64,000 nt of DNA from Istiophorus platypterus (lineage: Eukaryota; Chordata; Actinopteri; Istiophoriformes; Istiophoridae): assembly GCA_016859345.1 (NCBI GenBank), contig CM029124.1:26072480-26136479 (forward strand), in the 5' to 3' direction. Numbering within the stretch: the first letter of the stretch is position 1; each line of letters begins with the position of its first letter. The notes under the pieces were generated by a model that saw only the letters and a list, made by a program, of their open reading frames with translations, made no database searches and was not told where the DNA came from. The position numbers and the translations under genes are program-made. Shown here piece after piece: positions 46,741 through 59,600 of the stretch.

Positions 46741-47855
46741 GGAGGAGAGAGCCAAGAAAGCACAAAACTGTGGGAGAGAGGTAGGAGAGTTAGTAATGAG
46801 CATTTTTGAGGTGAAATGTATTTTGAGTTTTTAAAATCAAGTCAAATCTTAACTATGGATGAGGCTGCTTTTGATTCTTAGATTGCAAAAATACCTCTGT
46901 TAAGGCAGAAATATGAAGATTGAAAATAAACACAAGTTAAACCTTATTATAAGAGTTCAAACACTCAACGCAACTGCTTTGAGTGGTTATGATTATTGCC
47001 AAATGACATAAATTATCATTCTACAGATCCACCACTGTGGAGGTCCTGCTCCCCAGCAGTCAAATGAAACTGCATTAACTTGTGGTAGGATGTTGCACAA
47101 TCATGATCAGTGACAACACTCTCAGCCTTATGTTGCATGTTATTGGGTGTGACACTGAGCTCGAAAGACAATTTGTTTTTCTGTCAAGACATCTGGCCTG
47201 GGGATTTTCAGGATATTTTAGATTTTTTAAACAATATCTCATTAGATATGGCTGAGTTTTAATGTCTAATATTATTTACTTGGGTACTCACAACTTAATT
47301 TTTGTTTATCTTGAATTTTTACAGCAGCACTTTGGGGATAAAACTTTTGGGATGTTCATGTTGATTTGATTGTTCATGTTGGTATGCTGGCTGAACCCCC
47401 TCTGGGGCTAAACATATCAAAATGAAGGGGAATCAGGCATGTTTGTAGATGCCAAACATGCGAATATAAGTAAAGTGCAGCTGCTTTTTAAATCTCACTA
47501 TCTATTTACGAAGAAACCTTCGCTTTGCTCATACTTATCATTAACATGAGTCTTGGCTAATCCAATTACAAGTTCTAAATACCACAGTTTACACCTGGCA
47601 TTAGTTTGCATCTCCACATATATCTCAAGTGACAGCTTGTGATTGGATCTCAGCTCCCTGCTCTATACATGAATAAACACATACATCATTTCCATTAGCA
47701 AAGTCCAAATGTTTTGTTGTATTTAACTGGGTGGAGGCAGCAATGCACTTCCTGTGCCCCATTAGCTGGAAATTCAAAGAGGAAGAAGAAGAAACCAAAA
47801 CAATACAGACTGGGTTTATTCCTTGACATATTCCAGTGAAACCAAATCACCTAAG

Positions 47856-47873
47856 ATTTCTGACGTCAGAAAT
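47856..47873. promoter_or_regulatory. 18-bp palindrome centred on a full CRE site
   Basis: ATTTCTGACGTCAGAAAT is a perfect palindrome whose centre, TGACGTCA (47861-47868), is the full cAMP-response element bound by CREB/ATF dimers. A partial repeat, TTTTCTGACGT, follows within ten bases. It lies about 3 kb inside HSPA12A intron 1. A regulatory role is inference. Confidence 0.4.
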
Positions 47874-50800
47874 TTTCTGACGTTTTGGACGAACCCGACT
47901 TACGCGACTAGTACCACTTGAATGAGTACGTACATCAGCTTACATCAGTTGAGTAGGCAGTCCTTCAGTGTGGCTCAAGACACATTTGTGCATACATTGC
48001 TAAAAGAATGTGGCCATATGTGGCTGAGACCACCTCCGCATGTGGTCTTAACCAATGGGCTCAACGTGTCTGCAATTCATTTCAGGTGCATTCACACCTG
48101 TACTTAGAATTTTCCAACCGAGATGCATGTTAATGCCAGGTATGATTAGGGCCTTTGATACTTGAATTCTATAGCTGTATTGTGCCTAGTTTGCTTTTAC
48201 AGAATCTACTATAGTCTTTTTTTTGCATTTAAAACAGAATAACTGTTCAGCTCAGCCCTTTCCATTACAGGAGCTTACATGCAGCATTACATGTATTCAT
48301 CACCACAATGAATTTCAGACAAAGCCATCAAGATGTGATTGAAGTGTAGGCTTTCACACTTGCTCAGCAATCAACCTCTGCGAGGCCCAAACCCGATTAA
48401 CTCATTGGTAGAAGTCCTTATGTGGTTCAGACAGGAATCTACGGCTGACATACAATCCATGTTCCACCAAGTAAAGGTGGCAAACATATGGACTTTTTAA
48501 TAGGGCTGGGCAATACGGCCTTCAAATTTATATCACAGTATAATTTGAACTGTGGATGGTAACAGTATGTATCATGGTATATTAGTTTTCTTAAAACAAC
48601 TGAAACCACTGTTGTCCATTTCAAAATATCGTTTTTTTGCTTGTTTTCACTGATTATGCTGAAGCCTTTGCTGAATCTTCAGCTCCTTTTTTAAAAAGAG
48701 ATCCTGCTATAATGCTGTTAAGAAAACCCCTCATTATGCTGGCTTTGCGTGTTTACCAAACAAAGCCAATGTAATGCTGCCCCAATATGTGATTTTAGAT
48801 ACCATGCCAGTGTTGTGGACTCATAGGCATGACGTGATAGCGTCTTTTTCTGTCCTGTCATGCTGGCTCTCCCTTTTACACAAATGCTGATTTGAAGAAC
48901 AAGGCCCCTGGGCCCATTACATATTTGCACGTTTTATACAGAACAGGGAGTGCCTGCCTTGAACAGGATTTATAAAAGTGGCTTTCTTCTTCTGCTTTAT
49001 GGTACACTAGGCACCGTTTAGTGCATTGCTGCCTTCCACCGGTGTAGGTTTTTCATTGCTAGTTTAGATCTGTGAGAGGTCTATTCTGCTCACTCACAGG
49101 TATTTACAATGCCTGATTAGACGTAAAGGATAGAGCCACTCTTACTGTATACTGTTACTGTATTAATTTATACTGTCTTAAATTTCTATTGGCTGGTAGG
49201 AATGATCACAGGGTAAGATAGAAATTATGCATTTTCAGATAAAATTTTATAGTAAATTTCTTCGTCATTGGAGATTTCATAATATTGTGAGAAATGCCAA
49301 GGACAGTTGCGCAGTGCTTGTTACCATGGTAATGACTTCCACACCTCCCTTTAATGTTCTGAAATGAGGCTGACAAAAAAAGTAAGAAAATATATTTACT
49401 TATGGTATATATCCTAATCAAAGAGATATAACATAAATGTCAATTATATGATAATTCATGAATCAACTGGTTGGAGTTTTAGGTCTCTCTGCTGAATCAT
49501 GTCATCACTGGTCTCCGTACAGTGTAAGGTGTGGCTCTTAGCTGAGAAAGTGTTTTCCCTTTAGTCACCAGTCCTTTTCAGATAGATGGATTTTCTAAAA
49601 CCTCTGGGGAGTGCAGACCAATGCAGGGAGTAGACACGGCAAATTGTTAGGATTTTGGAACGCCAATCAACTTATAACCGAGACTGTAAAGAACATCTTG
49701 ACATAAGATGAAGTTATGGGCTAATCATGCATTTTAATGATTGTGCCGGTTTAACTTCTCAGGCATATCAGAAATCTATCTACACACATCCATATACTGC
49801 ACTGCTGAAACCGCAGACTGTTGGAACTATAGATACTTCGATTCTCCTCTGAAATAACTAAGTTCAAAATCAAGGCTGAATGTTGAGTTAGTATGTCACT
49901 TTCAGGCCAAACATGAACACCTCACTGAGAGAATTAGAAGGAGATGTCACATAGGGAAATAAAGTAGGATGTTATAGTGGTTATAGGATAAATCAACAGT
50001 TTTAATGTTTTTAAAAGTGGAGAATTCTTCGTGTCCTTGCTAAACAGTGGTCAAAGATGTCCATCTAACTTCTATTTTTTCGGTTTAATCTCACATTTTT
50101 CATTGCATGAAGAAGTTTTGTAACTTCAGAATAATAAAGTGTAATGATTTAAAATTCCAAATTCATTCCTGCTCCCTGTCCGTTTTTTCTTACCTGAGTT
50201 TTAAGATCACGGTGTGTAGTTATTCTGTGGCTCTTTACCAGTTTCCGTTACTGCTCAGATAATGGCATTGTGTTGAAATGTGTTACTTCAAGTACCAGTG
50301 AGAAGTTAAAATATGGACAAGTAATGTTAAATGAGTAATATATCCATGATTTTTTTTAAAGAATTATCTTGTTTTTTGCTAGAGCCCAATATGTTGTGAC
50401 CCCCACATGTCTAAGGCCTTCTGAAAATGGCCAAAGACATGTTATTATGAAGGAATCACTGAATCCTTATCTCTGCTTTGTTGGTCATGTTAAATGGGAG
50501 CCATTATTGATGTGCAGATGGAATAAAACTAACAAAACAGAAAATGCAGACTGAAAAAGATTCTCCCTGAGAATGATGTAAATATTATAGCTTAAAATTA
50601 TGTTGAGATAATCTGAATACTAAACCAGACAGTGAATGTGCATATAGTTCATATACATATTCATATGTTTTCAGATGTACATATTTAGATGTCTGCAATC
50701 CATTGTCTTAGAAAAACAAAAGATTTTAACCCACAGGTTTACAAGAATTCTTTTTTGTGGTTTACCACTATTATACTGCTTTCCTATTTTGACCCCAGGT

Positions 50801-51914
50801 TTATTTTAGGCTTGGAAATGAAACATTACAACAATGAAAAACACATTGACACACCATTTTTAGGAACAACCCACTGTCTTTCCACAGTGTAATGACAGGG
50901 GAGTCCATAAATTTTCAGACATAATGGATGATAAAGGGCAGAATCATTTCTTTTCTTTATCATTCTTTTTCATTTACATTTGAGCAGCTGTGCATTTATA
51001 TGCCATGCCCATCTATTTACTATCTCTGTGTCTTCTTTGTAAAAAAATGGAACAAAATTTTGACTGTAACCATGGGTTTTGTCAAAATATGGCATGATGA
51101 TTTAAAAGATTACAGACTGAGTATTGAATGGAATTGTTTGAAATAATATAACCCTTATTTCTAATAACTACAATCATCAACAACTTAAATATAAAAATAT
51201 TCAATAGTTTTAGTTGTAACAACACTGCCAACTTTCAATAACCACAAGCCCAGCCCTTTATGCACTCTCGGTAAGTCAAACACTTAAGTTCATATTATGC
51301 AGGAATATCTTGGGGTTACATTTTTGTGAGGGTGGGTTTCAAGCATAATTTCAGATCTTTTAGGGTTTAATATACCTTGTATTCTGTATATAATACTGTT
51401 AAAAGATGAATCTTCTATAATTTTAAATGTTTATTAGAAAATAATTAACTGCAGCAAAAAAGCTACTAGTCATCCAGCAATTCTACTCCTTTTATTACTA
51501 TATTTTATAATATCTGTAGAACTGTCTATATCTCGATCATGTGTAGTCACAGGCTAATCTATAGAGGTTTTACAATGTTGCCCTTGAATGTACGGTGTTT
51601 ACTGTATGAGATGAATCAAAATAATTTATGCACAGTTTTAATTATGTATAAAATCTAGGATTAGCACTGACTCAGAATTGAGTCTAAATTTTCCAGTTCA
51701 TTTGTTTCTTTATTTTTGTTTACTATTTATTCAGTCACATTGTTGTTTTATAGATGCTGGTGATCCCTGATAAATGTTGGTATTCAGGTTTAGTATTATT
51801 TCTGTTATTTTTGTTCAAAATGAAATAAAACAAAAGTTACATAGTTGGTTTGTTAAAAGGGAGCAAGAGAACAAGATGACACCATTGCATTAAAAAAGAG
51901 TGTTAAGGAATGGA

Positions 51915-51951
<37 letters not shown>
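51915..51951. repeat. ATT microsatellite in HSPA12A intron 1
   Basis: About twelve ATT units ending in TTAGTTGCG. Confidence 0.95.
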
Positions 51952-51952
<1 letters not shown>

Positions 51953-52460
51953 GTTGCGTTGTTTTTTGTATTGTATTACCAGACTTGTTTATGTTGTATA
52001 TTTTTGTATGAAAATGCAACTACTCAGGGGGAAACAAGCTTTACAAATGTGGTCACTAAGGAAGAATGTTGTAGGGAAAATGGGAGCAGGAGGCCATTTT
52101 CAGCATTGTGTCATGTCTCTGACAAGAGCCATTTGGAAGTGTAGGGGTTGATCTGGAAGAGAGGGAGTTACAGGAGGGGGAGGTGCTACTTATAGGCTGT
52201 CAGATATGAGCTGCGAAAGGAGGAGTGGAGGAAACGGTACTTATTTGGAACACAAACATTGTTAGGGGGTGTGAACTGTGAGACGTGATTATTCTCTGTG
52301 CAGATATTGTGGAGAAATCTTTAATTCTGTTAATCCATTACATTTTTTGTAAACTGTCTTACTACAAACTGTACAAACTTTGATCTTCAGAAGCAAAATG
52401 CTGATTCTCCAGTGAGATGATAATTGGTTTCATATGTTGCTTTGCCTTGTCAACTATGCA

Positions 52461-52770
52461 CAGTGGCAAGAAAAAGTAAGTGAACCCTTTGTGATTATCT
52501 GCATTTACTGTATGTATTAATCTATCTTAAAATATGGTCATCTAAGTTACAATATTGAACAAAGACAGTCTACTTAAACTAATAACATAAAAAAATGATC
52601 CTCCAAACCTATATTGGAGGGAAGGTTCTAACTGCGCATAACTTTACTCATGGTGTATTGTGAATCAACTGGCAGAGAAGGTGCATCTAGAGAAGATTGT
52701 GGAGGACTTCAGTGTGCACAAGACTCACAGAGTCCCGTTCAGACAGGTATCAGCAACAAATCCCTGATTG
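52461..52770 (+). mobile_element. Left end of the Tc1-like family seen at 42.2-43.2 kb
   Basis: CAGTGGCAAGAAAAAGTAAG followed by TGAACCC is the terminal repeat of a fish Tc1-like family and is the inverted form of the 43.13 kb right end. The next 300 bp fit the untranslated left portion of such an element, including a CAAGACTCACAGAG stretch. No transposase is recognised. The right border is approximate. Confidence 0.6.
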
Positions 52771-53109
52771 TTGTGTATCACTATACAGAGAGGAGCATCA
52801 ACAACCACTGTGTTGCCTAGCAATGTAGCCTTTGTAGTAATGTAGCCCATCTCTACATTTTCTGGGTGCTTTATTCTGCTGTTAATTCTATAAGAGATGG
52901 CAGCTATTTGATTTATGTAACTTAATTTTGTTCCAGCTGTTTTGTCCATAGACAAAACATCAACCTTGATTGGCTGCTTCAGTATGCTTATCAGCTGGGA
53001 ACTGCATATATGCACTGAAATACCACTGCAGACAATGACACAACTTTTGCAATTTTACCTCTGTACACAATGACAATGGATTTGAAATGAGCAAACCAAG
53101 ATATGTTTG

Positions 53110-53690
53110 AATTGTAAGACTTTTAGCTTTAATTCAAGGGGTGTCAAAAAAAATTTACATTAACCATTTAGGAATTATAGCCATCTTTATACCTATTTAT
53201 ATACCATACCTATTCCTCAATATCAGGAGCTCAGAAGTAATTGGACAATTGACAATTTATCCATTTCAGGGCCAGGTGTGGCCTGTTTCCTTGTTATTTC
53301 ATGATAAATTAAGCAGATACAGGTCTAGAGTGGATTTGAAGTGTTGATTTTTCATTTGGTAGCTGTTGATGGGAAATTTTAAAATGTGTTCCAAAGAGGT
53401 GTTGATGCAAATGAAGGAGACCATCGTTAGGCTGAAAAAACAAAACAAACCTATCAAGACAGATGGCAGAAAATAAAAAGAGAATTGGGTGAAATAACAA
53501 TCTGGTATATTCAAAAAAAAGAAGGAATGCACAGGTGAGCTCAATAACACCAAAAGGCCTGGAAGGCGACGAAAGACAGCTAAAGTGGATGATAGCAGAA
53601 TTCTTTTCTTAGTGAAGAAAAAAACCCTTGTGATGATTTAAAAAACTCAGGACACCCTGGATATGAATGGATGAAGTTCCCCTCTGTATT
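53110..53690 (+). mobile_element. Tc1-like transposon remnant, left half with transposase start
   Basis: Bases from about 53130 match the small element at 8.35 kb (TTTAATTCAAGG, CATTTAGGAATTATAGCC, AGAAGTAATTGGACA, GGCCAGGTGTGGCCTG). From 53400 the plus strand decodes as MQMKETIVRLKKQNK, then after breaks a PGRRRKTAKVDD-like and ILFLVKKK-like stretch, the DNA-binding half of the transposase. The catalytic half is absent. It supplies the internal sequence that the 8.35 kb derivative lost. Confidence 0.65.
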
Positions 53691-56600
53691 ATGTGCAATC
53701 CTGCCAGCCATAGCTAGCCTTCAGAGAGGAAAAGAGAGAAGAAGGAAATGTTAGATATGAAAAAAAACATTGTATCATCATGGGCAGACAATCAGGAAAC
53801 ACAAAAATATCAATATTCCATCTGTTTGCATTACTAAAAAGACTACCAAACAACGTGTTAGAGAGGTATAGCCTATAAACATGCATGGGTGTCATTGCTA
53901 CACTGTAAAGGATGTCCAAAATCTCCTAAAAAATTTACACATTTGCTGCATGTTGAGACATGATGGTTGAAAAGAAGTTGAAGAGACCCTCAGTAATCAG
54001 CTCCTTTTCAGTAACACTCAACTAGCAAAACCATCTCCACTCAAAACCATCTTGTTGCTGCAATCACAATGTATCTATCACAGTGAATTAAGAAATACAA
54101 TTACCATTACTGGGGCGCTATGCACACATACACTGAATATAGTTCAGGCTTTAGTCCTGATAAGTAACAATGAAATGTAGGGCAGAAATATCAAGCACAG
54201 TACACGTTGAAATCATTAAGAAATCATGTTTCTATTCAACAGTTTTTCCACCTGAGAGCATTAGGACCATCAGATTTTTAAAGAATCAAGTCTGACTGAA
54301 TAAAAAATAACAAATTTAACACACACAAAGTCCTTAATATACGAAGCTGTGCTGCTAAACAGTTAATACTTCACTGTTCAATAATTCATTGGCTGCTTAA
54401 ATATGCACAAACTCCAAGAAAAGCATGGCTGCAAAATTAGATCTGAAACATGAAGGTATGTGATATAATGAAGGAAACAAAAAAACAGTTCATTGTGTAG
54501 CGATCATGCTCAATGTTACAGGGAAGTGTGCTCAATCTCCCAAGATATCTTAATTATAGGCATGTTCATTGCCAAAAATAATTTTTTAATCCAGATACAT
54601 GCTGTTGTCGAGGATTTCTACAGATAATGATGTGTTGAATTGGATGTCAGGACAATAGTGATCTATTTTTTTCTACTCCGGATTAAGGGAATTGTTTTCA
54701 GTAATCAGAGACTATTTCAGTTGAGCTTTTGTTGGCATCAGTTTTTCCATTACAGACAGGCAGGAAGGAAAGCCATTGTTCAGTAGTGAGTTTTAAAGCA
54801 TTTCCTCAGAGTGTGACTAAAAATTCTCTAGCCTCTCCAGGAACCTGTCTCGCTCTTTCTTTGTATCAGATGCCTGTGTTTATGGGGTCATGTAAAAGTC
54901 TTTGTGTCTTTGTTGTAATGAACAAAGCACCACTTTGATCTTTTAAAAACCTTTTTCACTTAAAGAATTTGGTGACTTTGATACAGAAATGCAAAGAAAA
55001 TTTGAAGGTAATTGGTATTATACTCCTGCAACTGTATTGACCAGGATACCCGACACTTTAAAATGAAAACCAGTTGGCAACTCAAGCTTGTTGGTAAAGG
55101 AGAGATGTCTTGAGCCTCATTAGTATTCAGGGAGAGGAGGCAGTTCAAAAGGAACTGGGATCACAGCTTGTGCTGACTCCAGGACAACCTGGGAATCTCC
55201 ATCTGTAAATGAACTTTTTTTTTTGTCCCAGAGCTTCTTTACATTTCTTTCAAGCACACATAAAGATAATATTGCTGTTCCTGCCGGTGACCTCTGAATG
55301 AAGTAGGTGTCTCACAAGAGTCTTAAAAGTTCAGATTATGTGAAGCCTGATGTTACTAGTTTTGAAATTATTGTTGTGGAAAAGATGAAGCCTATGTTTT
55401 AAAGCCTATGCTTTAAAGCCTGCTTAGGCAGCTGATATCTTTGTGTCCTGTTCATTTTATGCATATTTCACCTGACAAAGACTCAAGATGAAAATGCCTT
55501 GGATCTGTTAAAAATATCATGCCACAGAGGAATAAAAAACCCATGAATGAAATACATACCTGGAACATCTGGAATTTCTGTTTTATTGAATGTGTAGTAT
55601 CACATACATTTCACTAACTATAGTTAAGTGATGTCTCTTGTTGGATTAGATATTTCAGGCTCGTGTTAGCCTTCAGAAATCAGTGAGTCAGTAAGTGCCA
55701 TCAACCTCTGATATGTTGAATATAAGTTTCTGTTCAGAGAAAGCATTGTAGGATTGCCATTATAAAACCAAACTCTTCCAGCTCTAAAAAGAAAATATAC
55801 TGTGTAATGACCAATAAAACAGTTTCATTAGCATGGCATAGTATGAGTTTAAGTATCCCCGGGTTTTTCAGAGCCTTTATCCACCATAACAACAACAACA
55901 AAGAATCTTTGGTGTGAAAATGATTAGATACAAGATACAAATATCTGCAAGCTATTAGCAACTTCATTCTAAAATTTACTGGCAGTCATTCTCAAAAACC
56001 CATGTCATTGTACATTGTAGCATGTTTGTGCAGATCTGTGTGTGCTTTAGATATGTATGTGGAGTTGTTTGTGTGTGTAGTGGCTGCAGCTGTTGTCAGG
56101 CTGTTTCTCTGCACTGTGTGTCTGGACTCACAGCCAAGTGGAAGCTGTCAGCTGGGGAGAGAGGAGTTGGTCTCTCTCTCTGCATGGCATGAATGAATGG
56201 GACCTCAGATAGGAAGAAGAAATAGCACATTCTCTCCCCAAACCCATTTTGCTGTTGGTCTTATGAATGTGGCTCTTTGATAGTTGATTTTTTTTGTGTT
56301 TATGCCTTTCATTTGTCGCAGTGAATTTAATGAGGCTCCTCTTCTGCTATTATAGGTAACAGTCTGTGCACAGTCTTAGACACCACTGGATTATGAAACA
56401 GACAGCTATTGTCAGTCAAGATGCTGCAAGATTCCCTGTAGGTTTATCAACAAGGTAATGAACATGTTAGCTTTAAAATATTTAAATTAGATACAGTTCA
56501 TGAATTTAATTGTAGAATAGCTGCAGTTTGTAGCTGCCAGACCTTGGGACAAAATCGAAGTTAACGTGCAGAATGTCTTTTTGAATAGAGTTTGTATTTG

Positions 56601-59600
56601 CATGATGCAGAGGCTAGAAGAAAAGGTCATAAGATACGATGGACAAGTTATCCAAAAAATGATTAATATATGCAGACAAAAAAGGATAAATTATTAGAAA
56701 ATCCAAACATACTGTACATTGTGTGTAAGTATATGGGATCCTTGCTCACATCAACAAAACAGCTCATAAACATACCACAGGGTACACAAGAATAAGAAGA
56801 GACCAAATACATAATTTAATGATTTATTTCTTTAAGATTGATTTGGCTCATTTAAAGCTCAAGTTGTACTTTCCAAATCTATGTAGCCACAATGACTTAA
56901 ATTTGTCATCTTCTCATGTCTAACAGACACTTTTGTAGACATCCATGTGCAGCTCAAAATTTACCATATGTGTGAACTGCACATGGGTGGACACATTGGC
57001 ATTTGCAAGCACCATGTTTAGTACAAATAGAGCACTCTTGTAGCTCTGTGAATCTGAAAGAAATGTTTGGAGATAAATGTAGGCAGGGTTTGAACTTCTC
57101 TGTCAAGATGCCTCTTTTTCTCTCTTTACATAATCACTTATGTCCCTTTTCGGTCACCCAGCACAACCTCATCAATATCTTGGAGGAAGGATTGATAGTT
57201 ATCCCCCATTATCCTGTAATCCCCATGATTTAATGATAACTGTGGCTTGCACCTTACTATGTTACTATGTCCTTTTCTAACACTTCTCAGTGTGGCTGTT
57301 GGAATCAGCTATAAACACTTTTGTCGGACAGCATGTTATATGAACTAGTAAATATCGAGTATACCCACTTCTTAAGTCATACCATACTGCACTAAACCAT
57401 GATCACTTGTGTAAAACAAAACAGACGGATTCACATTTTATTTTACAAGAATTTCAGAAAATGTCTTCAAGTGTACACACTTTACTGGAAACATATAATA
57501 TCCATTGTGTCAGAGTAGATGTTTAGTGATTTATAGTCAGCCAGTTAATCTACATTGTTGTGGGAAAACAAGGGTTGATGCATCTTTCTAACATCAGTTG
57601 AATATAATTCTTCAGGCTTTTAATTTTTTTTCTTTAATATGGTCTTTTTTATTTTATTCTGGTGGTGTGGCAACTGCTGTCTGGTTCATGGTAGTTAAAG
57701 AGCTGCTGGTGTTTTACTCTTTCCCTTGAGTGCAGGTTAAAGGCATGTATTCTGTAAAATTGACCTTAGTTCAACAGTTCAGAGGACACAACAATATATT
57801 AGTATAATGTACAATGATAAATTAAAAACTTCCCCTATTTATAATGTGAATCTGTTACACCCCAGAGAACCTGTTTTCAGTAGTCTAAATGATTTAGTAA
57901 CATGCTCTAGAGGCTAAGGCCTTAGAGTGACACTAATTTGGGGAATAGATGGAATGTGAAGCTAACAGGAAGTCACTGCTCCAAAAGAGAGGAGAGAAAA
58001 TAACAAGAGTCTTCACATCCTTTCCAGCTGCATAGTAAACACTGCAATGATAACATGAGTTCAGCAGACTTTTAAAACAAATACAAAATTTCCTGTTTCA
58101 TTTTACTCAAGAATCATGTAGTTAACAAAGGTTAAATTAACTCTGGTGATTTTAAGAATACATGAAACAGAAACACATGCACATATATGTATTCAATTTC
58201 TATAATATAATATTATTAAAACTATTCTATAATAGTTTGCAAAGAATAATTATATCAGAAACACCTTTTCTTTTTTCATTCCTCATCTACAGCACCAGTC
58301 TCAAAAATGACCATATCCCAGAGACTACATACTAATACACATCAACAAAAATGACACGTAACTATGTAAGGTAGCTGGTATTTACTGCTGTTGGTACTGA
58401 ATGAAAATGTATTTCTTTTTTTCAATTCAGACTAGTAACTATAGCAGTGTTTTCCGCAGAATTACTTTGTAATTGTGGCAGTAGAAGGCAGCCACAATAA
58501 CTTAATGTATCCTCTAACATAATACCAGAGAACATCTCTCTGTTGGGCTGCGGTATAAAGGTTAGTCAGAGATGTGAAGGAGAATTCATAGGGAAAAGAA
58601 ACTGCATTGATGAGAGACTCAGACTGCACTGACAATGGCCTACATAGTCATGCTGCAGGTGATGTTATACATCTAGGATGCTGTATCCCTTTAAATGTTG
58701 CTGCCACAAGCAAATGCGGGACATCATAATCTGTTTTAGTTTCATAAAGGATGGTCCAATGTACCCTATGCTAAAGGAGATAAGAAAGGAAGCACTGAAG
58801 CTCCCTGAAGAGTGTCAGATTAGAATTCAGACTGGATACTACAGCAGTAAATCCAGAGCAAGACATTTTAATATTAGTGGTTTCTCTTCTTTCATTGGAT
58901 CTTTCTGCAAAACAAATTTATATCATCCTGCTAAATAAGTTCAAGCAAGCTTAATCTTGTCTTCTACAACTCCTATGGTTGTAAGATGTAAAACCTGACT
59001 GGTTTTTGAACTGGACTCAGTGGGAGCTATTGTTCTGAATCCACTTTCCTTCTCTTCTCTTTCTCTCTGTTGTCTTCGTTTGTTGTTAGAATTACTCCTG
59101 TTATATGTGCACCTAAATGAAGCCATTGGATTGTTCTGGGTTTGATTGTTCTTTTTTTTGTCTAAAATATTCAGAGCCATCCCTTTACTTTTTTTTAAAC
59201 ATTGTTATTAACATAAAGTGAGTCAGCAACAGTCCACTGCTACCTCTGTGTTTAAACAATGGTAAAAATACAAACACACAAACAATGAGCAAGATGGAGT
59301 AGCTGCTGGACTGAACCATACAGTCAGCGGGGGAGGGAGACAGCTGTGAGGGAGAGGCCACACAGAGTCACAGTGGGATACACAACCTGCTTGAATGGGT
59401 TGGTCACTATGGCATAGCATTTTCTGTCTCTATCACTATCACTTGCTCTCTCTCACCATCTCTCTCTTTCTGTGTTCCTACCTGTTGTTTTATTTTTCAC
59501 ATTGAGCCAGTCAATGAATTTGTGTGGTGGCCCACCAATAGCCACTCTGCCATTGATGTCAGAAGCTGAAGATTCTAAATTCTTCTAATAACTTTTTAGA

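Noticed and set aside
48500..48620. GGGCTGGGCAATACGG followed by ATCACAGTATAATT-type sequence as a named transposon
   Set aside because: It resembles the end of a common fish DNA repeat, but the match is too short and decayed to assign.
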